A stretch of 64,000 nucleotides of DNA from Phytohabitans aurantiacus (GTDB taxonomy: Bacteria > Actinomycetota > Actinomycetes > Mycobacteriales > Micromonosporaceae): the NCBI RefSeq assembly GCF_027923225.1, contig NZ_BSDI01000023.1, positions 1 through 64,000 on the forward strand. Reading direction: 5' to 3'. The notes under the pieces were generated by a model, which was not told where the DNA came from, did no database searches, and was given only the letters and a program-made list of their open reading frames with translations. Positions 33,915 to 42,430 of this stretch are shown piece by piece. The translations under genes were made by a program, and so were the position numbers. Numbering within the stretch: position 1 is the first letter of the stretch; each line of letters starts with the position of its first letter.

Positions 33915-35396
33915 ATGGCTCGTAACAGTGCTCGGGCGGCCGAACTCACCTACCGGCCGTCCTGGCGCTCGGTCGACCGGCACCTGCCGGCTCCGGAGTG
34001 GTTCCAGGACGCGAAGTTCGGCATCTACTTCCACTGGGGCGTGTTCAGCGTGCCGGCCTACGACAGCGAGTGGTACCCGCGGCACATGCACATCGACGGC
34101 CATGCCGCACGCACGCACCACGTGGCGACCTACGGCGACCCCTCGGAGTGGCCGTACCACCACTTCATCGACGGCGCGCCGGACCTGGCGGGCAACGACG
34201 TGGAGTTCGCGCCGAGGCTGACGTCGGCCGGCGGCAACTTCGACCCCGACGAGTGGGCGCAGCTGTTCGTCGACGCCGGCGCCAGGTTCGCCGGTCCGGT
34301 GGCGGAGCACCACGACGGCTACTCGATGTGGGACAGTGACGTCAACGAGTGGAACTCCGTCGCCAAGGGCCCGGGCCTGGACCTGCTGCGGCTGTTCACC
34401 ACCGCGATCCGCGCCAAGAACCTGAAGCTGCTCGTCGCGATGCACCACGCGTACCACTACAACGGCTTCTTCGAACACGTCCCGGCCCAGTCGACGCCGA
34501 CCCTGCGAAAGCTGTACGGGCAGCTGGAACGGGCGCGGCAGGACCGGCTGTGGTACGAGCGGCTCAAGGAGGTCATCGACCGCGCGCGCCCCGACATCAT
34601 CTGGCAGGACTTCAAGCTGGACGCGGTCGACGAGAGGCAACGGCTCAAGTTCCTGGCGTACTACTACAACCAGGCCGAGACGTGGGGCGCGGAGGTCGTC
34701 GCCACCTACAAGGACGGGTTCAACGACAAGGGCGAGGTCTACGACTACGAGCGCGGCGGCCCGGCCGACATCACCGCCCCGTACTGGCTCACCGACGACA
34801 GCATCTCCAGTTCCAGCTGGTGCTACACCGAGGGCATCGGCTACTACACGCTCCCGCAGATGCTGCACTCGCTGATCGACCGGGTCAGCAAGAACGGCAA
34901 CATGCTGCTCAACATCGCGCCCATGGCGGACGGCACGATTCCCCAGGCGCAGAAGGACATCCTGCTCGGCATCGGCGACTACCTGCGGCGCTTCGGCGAG
35001 TCGATCTACTCGACCCGGGCCTGGACCGTGTACGGCGAGGGGCCGACGAAGATGGGTGGCGGCTCGTTCATCGCTCCGGAGGCCGGTACGGCCCGCGACA
35101 TCCGGTTCACCCGCGAGAAGGCGAACACCGCCCTGTACGCGACGGTGTTGGGATGGCCGGGCAGCTCGCTGACGATCACGACGCTCCGCGCGGGCCGGAT
35201 CAACCTCGATTCGCTGGCGTCGGTGCGGCTGCTGAGCTCGGCGGCCGGCACGTATCTCAACCTGCCCACCCCGACACAGGACGCGGCTGGGCTGCACGTG
35301 ACGCTGCCCGAGGCCGCGCCGTTCGCCGCCGACGCGTACGTGCTCAAGCTCTCGTTCTCTGGCCAGATCCCCGACCTGGACGTTCGCCCAGTCTGA
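33915..35396 (+). CDS. GH29 alpha-L-fucosidase, cytoplasmic form
   Basis: Fucosidase of 493 aa, very similar to the upstream enzyme over its catalytic and beta-sandwich domains (PEWFQDAKFGIYFHWG, EHHDGYSMW, nucleophile D232 in IIWQDFK). It lacks a signal peptide and the lectin domain. The N-terminus MARNSARAAELTYRP is short and polar, so I infer a cytoplasmic enzyme that processes imported fucosylated oligosaccharides. Transcription is probably separate and leaderless. The pair looks like a tandem duplication followed by a division of labour between outside and inside. Confidence 0.9.
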   Translation: MARNSARAAELTYRPSWRSVDRHLPAPEWFQDAKFGIYFHWGVFSVPAYDSEWYPRHMHIDGHAARTHHVATYGDPSEWPYHHFIDGAPDLAGNDVEFAPRLTSAGGNFDPDEWAQLFVDAGARFAGPVAEHHDGYSMWDSDVNEWNSVAKGPGLDLLRLFTTAIRAKNLKLLVAMHHAYHYNGFFEHVPAQSTPTLRKLYGQLERARQDRLWYERLKEVIDRARPDIIWQDFKLDAVDERQRLKFLAYYYNQAETWGAEVVATYKDGFNDKGEVYDYERGGPADITAPYWLTDDSISSSSWCYTEGIGYYTLPQMLHSLIDRVSKNGNMLLNIAPMADGTIPQAQKDILLGIGDYLRRFGESIYSTRAWTVYGEGPTKMGGGSFIAPEAGTARDIRFTREKANTALYATVLGWPGSSLTITTLRAGRINLDSLASVRLLSSAAGTYLNLPTPTQDAAGLHVTLPEAAPFAADAYVLKLSFSGQIPDLDVRPV

Positions 35397-35416
35397 CGCG
35401 TCACGCGATCGTGTAA

Positions 35417-35446
35417 TTGAAGCCGATCTATCTCTGTCACTAGCCT
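35417..35446 (+). promoter_or_regulatory. Probable leaderless promoter
   Basis: TTGAAG (35417-35422), 18 bp and TAGCCT (35441-35446) lie 6 bp before the ATG at 35453. No Shine-Dalgarno is visible. Confidence 0.45.
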
Positions 35447-35452
35447 GCCCAC

Positions 35453-36025
35453 ATGGAGCTGTCACGCCACCCTCGGTGGCGGCGCCCGGCCCTCATCATC
35501 GCCGGCACCGCCCTCGTGGCCGCCGTCTTCACCCAGGTGGGTGCGGCCGCGGCCACGGGAACCCCCAACACCGGCACATCGCCCTCGCCCTCACCGACGA
35601 AGCCTTCACCGTCACCGACGAAGCCGCCGAACCATCCACCCGTCTGCTCCGCGGTGACCGTCAGCCCGGACTCGCTCTGGCCGCCGAACCACAAGTTCGT
35701 GGCGGTCACCCTCACCGGCGCCACCGACCCGGACGGAGACAAGACCACCCTCACCATCACCGGCGTCACCCAGGACGAGCCGCTCGACGGCCTCGGCGAC
35801 GGCGACACGGCGCCTGACGCTGCGGTGGTGGCCGGTCGCACCGACCAGGTCCAGCTCCGCGCGGAACGCAGCGGCACCGGCGACGGCCGGGTCTACCGCA
35901 TCTCCTTCACCGTCTCCGACGGCAAGGACAGGTGCACCGGCACGGTGTACGTCGGCGTGCCGCACGACCAATCCGGCGACCCGGCGGTGGACACCAAGTC
36001 CGTGGTCGTCAACTCGTTCGGCTAG
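35453..36025 (+). CDS. Secreted protein of unknown function with Ig-like domain
   Basis: Secreted protein of 190 aa. The signal peptide is about 1-39 (basic start, hydrophobic core, ending AAAATG). A short PSPTKPSPSPTKPP linker leads to one domain with two cysteines. It includes VSPDSLWPPNHKFVAVTL, a phrase common in bacterial extracellular Ig-like/beta-sandwich repeats, and FTVSDGKDRCTGTVYV. I do not recognise a catalytic function; a surface or matrix role is possible. It converges on the next gene with a strong bidirectional terminator between. Confidence 0.72.
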   Translation: MELSRHPRWRRPALIIAGTALVAAVFTQVGAAAATGTPNTGTSPSPSPTKPSPSPTKPPNHPPVCSAVTVSPDSLWPPNHKFVAVTLTGATDPDGDKTTLTITGVTQDEPLDGLGDGDTAPDAAVVAGRTDQVQLRAERSGTGDGRVYRISFTVSDGKDRCTGTVYVGVPHDQSGDPAVDTKSVVVNSFG

Positions 36026-36041
36026 CGCCTGAAATTGGCAG

Positions 36042-36077
36042 CACGGCCCTCCCGCCGCGATCGGCGGGAGGGCCGTG
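36042..36077. terminator. Bidirectional terminator hairpin
   Basis: A perfect 16-bp stem (36042-36057 with 36062-36077) and a CGAT tetraloop lie between two convergent genes, 16 bp after one stop and 18 bp after the other. Confidence 0.8.
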
Positions 36078-36095
36078 ATCTAGACAGCGACGGGC

Positions 36096-36905
36096 TCAGA
36101 GCGGCTGCGGCTCCGCGTAGAGGAAGTCGTCCATCACGACGACATCCCAGCTACCCCCGTCGTTGTTGGTCGCGCTGAGCGGCCTGTTCCCGGTGGTGAT
36201 CCGGACCTCGTAGATGTCGGCATCGGTCTTCACGCCGAGGAACGACAGGCTCTTGTTGGCCTGCTGACCCCGCGGCACGTGCTGCCACCAGATCAGTCCA
36301 CCCCACTGGTCGTACAGCTCGATCTTCGTGCTGTTGGCCAGGTCGACGTCGGTGAAGACCGCACCGAACCCCTTGACCGTCGCCGGCCAGTTGCTGCCGG
36401 GCTGGAAGAAGTTGATCCGCATCTGGTTGGTACCGACCGGCGTGAAGAGCCGCTCGGGGCTGAACGTGCCGAAGATGTTCGGGTACTGCGGGTTCAGGTT
36501 CCCGAAGCGCACCGGCGTGTTGGTCGGGTTGGCGCTGTCCGCGCTGACCTGGAACCGGTTGTTGCTGCTGGAGAAGACCACACCACGCGGGGCGGTCGTG
36601 TTGAAGAAGTCGCGCGGCAGCGCGTTGGGCGCGGACTGCGCGTCCGGCGTACCGTCCCAGTTGATCTCGCGGCGACCAGCGGGCTGGCTTCCCAGGGCGC
36701 TGCCGTTGTTGGGGTCACCGAGCAGGGTGCGGTACAGGTTGACGGTCGTCGCGAGCCCGGCGGCGTCGGCGGCCGTACCCTCGATCTTGGTGACCGCGGC
36801 GGACGCCGGCGGCGCCAGCGCCACGACTCCGACCGACGCGGCCGCCGCGGTGGCGGCCGCCAGCCCGAGGAGGCGCCGGCGGAGTACCCGGGTGTTCTGT
36901 CGCAT
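36096..36905 (-). CDS. Secreted protein of unknown function
   Basis: Exported protein of 269 aa. ATG 36905 has a GGGGGGAA site about 9 nt upstream; the open frame extends to 37031 but without one. The signal has a twin-arginine-like start (RRRLLGLAAATAAAA) and ends APPASA. The mature part is rich in Asn and beta-strand-like sequence (RREINWDGTPDA, FFQPGSNWPATVKGFGAVFTDV, WGGLIWWQHVP, WDVVVMDDFLYAEP). Such VDLANSTKIELYD-type sequences occur in secreted proteins annotated only as hypothetical or PEP-CTERM-like sandwich domains. It diverges from the AfsR-like regulator by 207 bp in which I see no clear operator. Confidence 0.72.
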   Translation of the reverse strand: MRQNTRVLRRRLLGLAAATAAAASVGVVALAPPASAAVTKIEGTAADAAGLATTVNLYRTLLGDPNNGSALGSQPAGRREINWDGTPDAQSAPNALPRDFFNTTAPRGVVFSSSNNRFQVSADSANPTNTPVRFGNLNPQYPNIFGTFSPERLFTPVGTNQMRINFFQPGSNWPATVKGFGAVFTDVDLANSTKIELYDQWGGLIWWQHVPRGQQANKSLSFLGVKTDADIYEVRITTGNRPLSATNNDGGSWDVVVMDDFLYAEPQPL

Positions 36906-37112
36906 GAGGATGTTCCCCCCGAAGTAGGACGTGCCCGTGTTGGACGTGCCCGGACTGTCCAGGCCGGTAAAGCGTCCGCCAGGGGTGCGGGGTGAGATGC
37001 GGGGTGCCGCGGGGGGAAACGCTGAAGACACTGGTCAGGGCCTGATACGTGGCGGCGAGAAACCGACAATTCAATTGACCTCGCGCGCTGCCCGCATCGA
37101 TGCTGAGGAATC

Positions 37113-40112
37113 GTGTCTCCAGTCCTGCAAGCAGTCCGCCGGCCATCGGAGCGTGAGGGTGACGCGGTCGGCCTGGGCGCGGCCGTGCCGCTCACCCGCT
37201 TCGTCGGCCGGGTCAACGAGGTCGCCGCCCTGACCCGGCGACTGGACGAAGCACGGCTGGTGACCCTGACCGGGCCGGGCGGCGGCGGCAAGACCAGGCT
37301 GGCCCACGCCGTGTGCGACCGCCTGCGCGCCAGCCAGCCGCAACTGTCCTGGGTGGAGCTCGCCGAACTCGACGACCCGGCATTGCTGGCGCAGACCGTC
37401 GCGACCGCCGTTGGAGTGACCGACGCGCTGAAACTGGCACCGGACCGCGCGCTCGTACGCCACTTCCACGAGCGGGCGGCCCTGCTCGTGCTCGACAACT
37501 GCGAGCACCTGATCGACGCGGTCGCCGGGCTGGTCGGACGCCTGCTGCGGGCCTGTCCCCAGCTACGGGTGCTGGCCACCAGCCGCGAGCCGCTCGCCGT
37601 CGCGGGCGAGACGACCTGGGCGGTCGGCGGGCTGTCGCTGCCCACCGCCGGGGCGGCGGTGTCCGCCAGCGATCTGGCCGGCAGCGAAGCGGTGCAGCTG
37701 TTCGTGGATCGCGCGCGCCTGGTCCACCCGACGTTCGACGTCACCGACCGCAACGCCGGGACGATCGCCCAGCTCTGCCGCTGGCTCGACGGGATGCCAC
37801 TGGCGCTGGAACTCGCCGCGGCCCGGTTGCGTGTCCTGCCACTCCGGCAGGTCGTCGACCGGCTCGACGACGCCTTCAGCCTTCTGGTGGCGGGCATGCG
37901 GGACGCCTCACCGCGACACCAGACGATGCGGGCGACCCTGAACTGGAGCTACGACCTGCTCTCACCGCCGGAGCGGGAGCTCTTCGCCACGCTGTCGGTG
38001 TTCCGGGGCGGCTTCACCGCGGAGGCGGCCGAGGCGGTCGCCGCGCCGGCCGGCCGTGATCAGGCGTTCGGCGATCAGGTGTTCGGCGTGCTCGCCCGGC
38101 TCGTCGAGAAGTCGCTGGTACAGGTGCACAGCGAGGGCGACGAGCGGTACCGGCTGCTGGACGTCGTCCGGCAGTACGCGGAGCAGCGGCTCGGTCCGGG
38201 CGGGCCCGATGCCGCCAGGCGGCACGCGGCCTGGTACCTGCAGGTCGCGGAGCGGGCCGACGCCCAGCTGGCCACCGACGACCAGGCGCTCTGGCTCGAC
38301 CGGCTGTACCGCGATCAGGACAACCTGCGGGCCGCGCTGGCCTGGGCCCGGCGGCACGACCCGCCACTCGGCGTCCGCCTCGCCGCCGCGCTCGGCCGGT
38401 ACTGCCGGGTCCGGGGCAACTACGCGGAGGGCCGGGAGTGGCTCCAGGCCGCGGTCGCGGCGGTCGACAGCGGTACACCGCCGGCGGTACACGCCAAGGT
38501 GCTGCTCGGGCTGGGCATGCTCGAATTCCTGCTGTGCGAGTACGACCGGGCGGCGGCGCGACTGCGCCAGGCACTGGACCTCTACGACCCGGCCGAGGAG
38601 CCCCGGGTCGTCGCGTCGGCTCTGCACGTGCTCGGCAGCATCGCCCGGGAGCAGGGGCGGTACGCGGCCGCGCGAGCCCGGCACGAGGAGTGCCTCGCGA
38701 CGTGGCGCCGGCTCGACGACCCGGCCGGCATCGCCCGCTCGCTCAAGTCGCTAGGCTTCACGGCCTGGCTGGAGGCCGACTACCCGCGGGCCCACCAGCT
38801 CACCAGCGAAGCCCTGCGCCGGTTTCGCGACCTCGGCGACGGTGAGGGCATCGTCGGCGCCCTTGTCGACCTCGGCGCGATCACGTACCGCCAAGGCGAT
38901 CACGCGGCGGCCCGGCTGCTGCTGCGGGAGAGCCTCGAGCGGTCCGAGCGGCTCGGCTCCCGCGAGGGTACGGCGTGGTCGATGGAGCACCTGGGGCTGC
39001 TCGCGGCCGCCGGCGCCGACCACCCCACGGCGGTCCGCCTGCTGCGCGGCAGCCTCATCGCGCACTACGAACTGGGCGACCGCTGCCGGACCGCCAGCGT
39101 CCTGGAGGAGCTGGCCGGCGAGCTGGCCCTCGGGCCGGACGCCCGAACCGCGGCGCGCCTGTTCGCCGCGGCGACGGAGCTGCGCACCGCCATCGGTTCA
39201 CCGGTACCGCCGTGCGACCGCGACGAGCACGAGCGGCGGCGCCGCGCGATCGAGGCCGCGGCCGGACCGTCCGAAGTGGAGAGCGCGGTGGTGGCCGTGC
39301 GAGCGATGCCCTTCGACCAGGCGGTCGCGGAGGCGGTGGCGGCGGCCGACAACCTTTTGCGCGCGCCCGCGCGGGTGGCGCCGGCCGCGCCTTCCGGGCT
39401 GCGGGTCACCGCACTGGGACGGGCGCGCGTGGAGGTGGCCGGCCGCGTCGTGGGTGCCGAGGACTGGACGTACGGCAAACCGCGCGAACTCTTCTATTAC
39501 CTGCTGACCAGGCCCGGCGCGACCAAAGCCGAGGTCGGTCTGGCGCTGTGGCCAGACGCCTCCGCGAAGGAGCTGCGCAACAGCTTCCACACCGGGATGA
39601 AGCATCTGCGCCGGGCACTGGGCGGCCAGCGGTGGGTGCGCTTCGTCGACGGCGGCTACCTCATCGACCGCGCGCAGGGGGTCTGGTACGACGTCGACGA
39701 GTACGAGCGCGCGGCCGAGCAGGGGTTGGCCACCGGCACGATCGCGGCGCTCGACGCGGCGGCGAGCCGCTATCCCGGCGACTTCCTCACCGACGTGGTC
39801 GTGGGCGGCTGGGCGGACGCCCCGCGCGAGCGGCTGCGCCGGCGACACGAGCAGGTGATGCTCACGCTGGGCCACCGGCAGGGGCAGGACCGCCGGTACG
39901 CCGACGCGGCGGAGACGTTCGCCCGGTTGGTGGCGCACGACCCGTTCCTGGAGGCCGCCCATCGCGGCCTGATGCGCTGCCATATCGCCCTCGGCAACCG
40001 GGCGCGCGCCATCCGGCAGTACCAGGATCTGGTCGAGCTGCTCGGCACCGGCATCGGGACCACACCCGGCCCGGAAACCACGGCGCTGTACGCCAGGCTC
40101 CGCGGGGAGTGA
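37113..40112 (+). CDS. AfsR-like ATPase regulator with C-terminal SARP (wHTH-BTAD) domains
   Basis: Large cytoplasmic regulator of 999 aa with reversed order relative to AfsR. Residues 25-330 form an NB-ARC ATPase: FVGRVNEVAAL, P-loop LTGPGGGGKTRLAH, Walker B LLVLDNCEHL, RNBS ATSREPLA, and GMPLALELAA. Residues 360-720 are TPR-like helices. The C-terminal 250 residues contain a winged-helix (VTALGRARVEVAGR, then GKPRELFYYLLT and LRNSFHTGMKHLRRALGG) and a bacterial transcriptional activation domain (RYPGDFLTDV to YQDLVELLGTGIG). It probably integrates an intracellular signal and nucleotide binding to activate secondary metabolism or exoenzyme genes. The GTG start at 37113 has GAGGA close upstream; a GTG at 37152 is an alternative. 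It converges with the c-di-GMP operon across 4 bp. Confidence 0.85.
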   Translation: MSPVLQAVRRPSEREGDAVGLGAAVPLTRFVGRVNEVAALTRRLDEARLVTLTGPGGGGKTRLAHAVCDRLRASQPQLSWVELAELDDPALLAQTVATAVGVTDALKLAPDRALVRHFHERAALLVLDNCEHLIDAVAGLVGRLLRACPQLRVLATSREPLAVAGETTWAVGGLSLPTAGAAVSASDLAGSEAVQLFVDRARLVHPTFDVTDRNAGTIAQLCRWLDGMPLALELAAARLRVLPLRQVVDRLDDAFSLLVAGMRDASPRHQTMRATLNWSYDLLSPPERELFATLSVFRGGFTAEAAEAVAAPAGRDQAFGDQVFGVLARLVEKSLVQVHSEGDERYRLLDVVRQYAEQRLGPGGPDAARRHAAWYLQVAERADAQLATDDQALWLDRLYRDQDNLRAALAWARRHDPPLGVRLAAALGRYCRVRGNYAEGREWLQAAVAAVDSGTPPAVHAKVLLGLGMLEFLLCEYDRAAARLRQALDLYDPAEEPRVVASALHVLGSIAREQGRYAAARARHEECLATWRRLDDPAGIARSLKSLGFTAWLEADYPRAHQLTSEALRRFRDLGDGEGIVGALVDLGAITYRQGDHAAARLLLRESLERSERLGSREGTAWSMEHLGLLAAAGADHPTAVRLLRGSLIAHYELGDRCRTASVLEELAGELALGPDARTAARLFAAATELRTAIGSPVPPCDRDEHERRRRAIEAAAGPSEVESAVVAVRAMPFDQAVAEAVAAADNLLRAPARVAPAAPSGLRVTALGRARVEVAGRVVGAEDWTYGKPRELFYYLLTRPGATKAEVGLALWPDASAKELRNSFHTGMKHLRRALGGQRWVRFVDGGYLIDRAQGVWYDVDEYERAAEQGLATGTIAALDAAASRYPGDFLTDVVVGGWADAPRERLRRRHEQVMLTLGHRQGQDRRYADAAETFARLVAHDPFLEAAHRGLMRCHIALGNRARAIRQYQDLVELLGTGIGTTPGPETTALYARLRGE

Positions 40113-40116
40113 CGGG

Positions 40117-41856
40117 TTACCCGGCGTGCGTTCCCGGATCGAGTACCGGCCTGCCGATGAGGTATCCCTGGCCGTACCCGCAACCGATCTCGGCCGAGAT
40201 GTCGCGCTGCTGCGGGGTCTCGATGCCCTCGGCAACGACGTCGAGGTCGAGACTGCGCGCGAGGCGCACGATCCCCGCCACCAGGTCACGCTGGCGCGCC
40301 GAGGTGGCCAGCTGGCTGATGAAGAGCCGATCCAGCTTCAGGATGTCGAGTGGAGCGTGGCGCAGATAGCTCAGGGCCGAGTAGCCGGTGCCGAAGTCGT
40401 CGATCGCGATCCGCACGCCGAGGACGCGCAGGGACTGCAGGTCGTCCCACGCCTTGTCGTCGTCGCGGAGGAGCGAGCTCTCGGTCACCTCCAGGACGAG
40501 CCGGTGCGGTGGCAGGCCGGTCGTGGCGAGCACACCGTGGACGGTGTCGACGAACCCCGCCGGCTGGAACTGCCGCGGCGACACGTTGACGCTGACGTAC
40601 GGCGCGTCCGCCCCCGCCGCGGCCGTCCAGCGCCGGGCCGATCGGGCCGCGGTCGCGAGTACCCAATCGCCGATCGGCACGATCAGGCCGGACTCTTCGG
40701 CGATGCCGATGAACTCGTCCGGGCTCAGCCGCCCGCGGGTCGGATGCCGCCAGCGCAGCAAAGCTTCGAAACCGGCGATGTGGCCGGTGCTCAACGCGGC
40801 GATCGGCTGATAGTCCAATGTGAGCGATCCGTCCTTGGTGGCTCCGCCCAGCGCTATCCGATCCGTCAGGGCGCTGGCCATCGACGGGTCGTAGGCGCGC
40901 CATCGCCCGAGGCCGCCCGCCTTCGCCGCGACGAGCGCGTGGTCGGCGTGCTGTAGCAACTCCGCTGCGCTGCTCGCGCCGGCGGACGTGGCGACCCCGA
41001 TGCTGGCGCTGCAGGACACCGGGCCGCCGTCGAGGTCGATCGGATGTGCCAGCGCGCCGGCCACCCGGGCCGCCACCCGATCCGGCGGGTTCGCCGTGAC
41101 ATCGCGGATCAGGACCGCGAATTCGTCGTCGCCGAGACGTGCCGCGACACCGTCGCGCCCGACGGTTTCGCTGATGCGACGGCCCACCGCTGTCAGGACG
41201 GCGTCGCCAGCGGCCTGCCCGAGACCGTCATTGATGGCACGGAAGCCATCGAGGTCCACGAGCAGCACGCCCACGGGATCAGCCTCTGTCGCGATGGCGT
41301 GGCCGACGCGTTCGTAGAAGCGCTGCCGGTTGGGTAGACCCGTGAGCGGGTCGTGAAACCGCTGCCTTGTCAGTTCCCGCTCGAGATCGCGCTGCGCGGT
41401 GACATCCCGCAGGCTGACGACCAGCCCGCTGAATCCGCTCGCGAGCGGCAGCGGGCGGCAGGACGCCTCGACGTGCACCTTGCGGCCGTCCCGGGCGTGG
41501 ATCGTCCAGTCGGCGCGACTCAACCGCGGCGGCGCGTGCGGGTCGCCGGCGCGAGCGTGGTTCAAGAGGTACTCGGCTGTTCGCCGCTCGGCTCGATCGA
41601 CCAGATCGGGCAACGGGATGTCGTCGAGCACCGTCGTGCCGAAGACCGCGCGAGCGGATGGGCTCGCGTACCGGATCCGGTTGCCGTCGTCGACGATGAG
41701 AACGGCGTCGGCGGTCGGCCCGATCTGGGCGCCGAGCTCATAGGGGCTGGTGCTCCGCCCGACCGCGGTGAGCTGCCGCCGCGCGAGGAACCAGGTCGCC
41801 GCCGCCACGATCACGGCGGTGGTGACCACGGTGAGAAGGATGGACGTGGCACCCAC
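40117..41856 (-). CDS. PAS-GGDEF-EAL protein, probable c-di-GMP phosphodiesterase
   Basis: Protein of 579 aa: one N-terminal membrane segment (about 5-24), PAS domain (about 40-160, GPTADAVLIVDDGNRI), GGDEF (about 165-325) and EAL (about 335-575). The cyclase signature reads RLGDDEF instead of GGDEF, so cyclase activity is doubtful. The EAL domain keeps FEALLRW, the VTESSLL region, DDFGTGYSAL and EGIET, the metal and catalytic positions of active enzymes. I infer a phosphodiesterase whose GGDEF is regulatory. It is the last gene of a five-gene operon that also encodes a GGDEF-EAL protein with the opposite pattern. Confidence 0.88.
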   Translation of the reverse strand: MGATSILLTVVTTAVIVAAATWFLARRQLTAVGRSTSPYELGAQIGPTADAVLIVDDGNRIRYASPSARAVFGTTVLDDIPLPDLVDRAERRTAEYLLNHARAGDPHAPPRLSRADWTIHARDGRKVHVEASCRPLPLASGFSGLVVSLRDVTAQRDLERELTRQRFHDPLTGLPNRQRFYERVGHAIATEADPVGVLLVDLDGFRAINDGLGQAAGDAVLTAVGRRISETVGRDGVAARLGDDEFAVLIRDVTANPPDRVAARVAGALAHPIDLDGGPVSCSASIGVATSAGASSAAELLQHADHALVAAKAGGLGRWRAYDPSMASALTDRIALGGATKDGSLTLDYQPIAALSTGHIAGFEALLRWRHPTRGRLSPDEFIGIAEESGLIVPIGDWVLATAARSARRWTAAAGADAPYVSVNVSPRQFQPAGFVDTVHGVLATTGLPPHRLVLEVTESSLLRDDDKAWDDLQSLRVLGVRIAIDDFGTGYSALSYLRHAPLDILKLDRLFISQLATSARQRDLVAGIVRLARSLDLDVVAEGIETPQQRDISAEIGCGYGQGYLIGRPVLDPGTHAG

Positions 41857-41885
41857 GGGCCCGCACCCCTTTCGCGCGCGGCCGG

Positions 41886-42410
41886 CTACCCGGTGCGGAC
41901 TCGGCCCGCCCTCGCCGGGTGCTCGGGCAAGGTGAGGATCCGCCGCAACGCACGCCCCGCGGCCTCGGCGAGGGCCTCCAGCACCGCGACCTCGCGGTCA
42001 GCGGCGCGATGCGGGTACGACCAGTACGCGCCCACCGCGCCGACCGGATACCCGTCGCCGACCATGATGGGCACCATGACGAGACTTCGCACGAACGTCG
42101 GCCGGTACGCGTCCTGCGGGACGCGCTCGTCGAGCGACGTGTCGGGGATGACGACGGTTTCCCGGTGCAGCATGGCCCATCCGCTGATGCACGAGGTGAC
42201 CGGAAACCGCTCGCCCTTCCACAACGGGCTCACCGCGTCTTCGTCGGAGTAGTGGCACTGGTCGCCGTCGAGCTCCACCACCGTCGCGCCTTGAGCCTGC
42301 ACAGCCGCGCGAGCACTCGTCTTCAGGATGACCTGAACCTCTTGGACGGTTTGGGCGCCATCCAGCATCGCTATCGCCCAACCAACTGAAGCTTCCGCTT
42401 TGGCACTCAT
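41886..42410 (-). CDS. GAF-domain protein
   Basis: Cytoplasmic protein of 174 aa consisting of one GAF domain. ATG 42410 has AAGGA 8 nt upstream; ATG 42434 is in frame. Visible features are VQEVQVILKTSARAAVQAQG, FPVTSCISGWAMLHRETVVI and MVPIMVGDGYPVGAVGAYWS, typical of GAF folds similar to those in phytochrome-like and light/redox sensors. A single Cys and several His/Asp residues could bind a small ligand or haem, but none is diagnostic. With gaps of 20 and 29 nt to its neighbours it is part of the c-di-GMP operon, and could modulate either GGDEF-EAL protein. Confidence 0.82.
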   Translation of the reverse strand: MSAKAEASVGWAIAMLDGAQTVQEVQVILKTSARAAVQAQGATVVELDGDQCHYSDEDAVSPLWKGERFPVTSCISGWAMLHRETVVIPDTSLDERVPQDAYRPTFVRSLVMVPIMVGDGYPVGAVGAYWSYPHRAADREVAVLEALAEAAGRALRRILTLPEHPARAGRVRTG

Positions 42411-42430
42411 GTCAACGTCCTTACCTTCCT

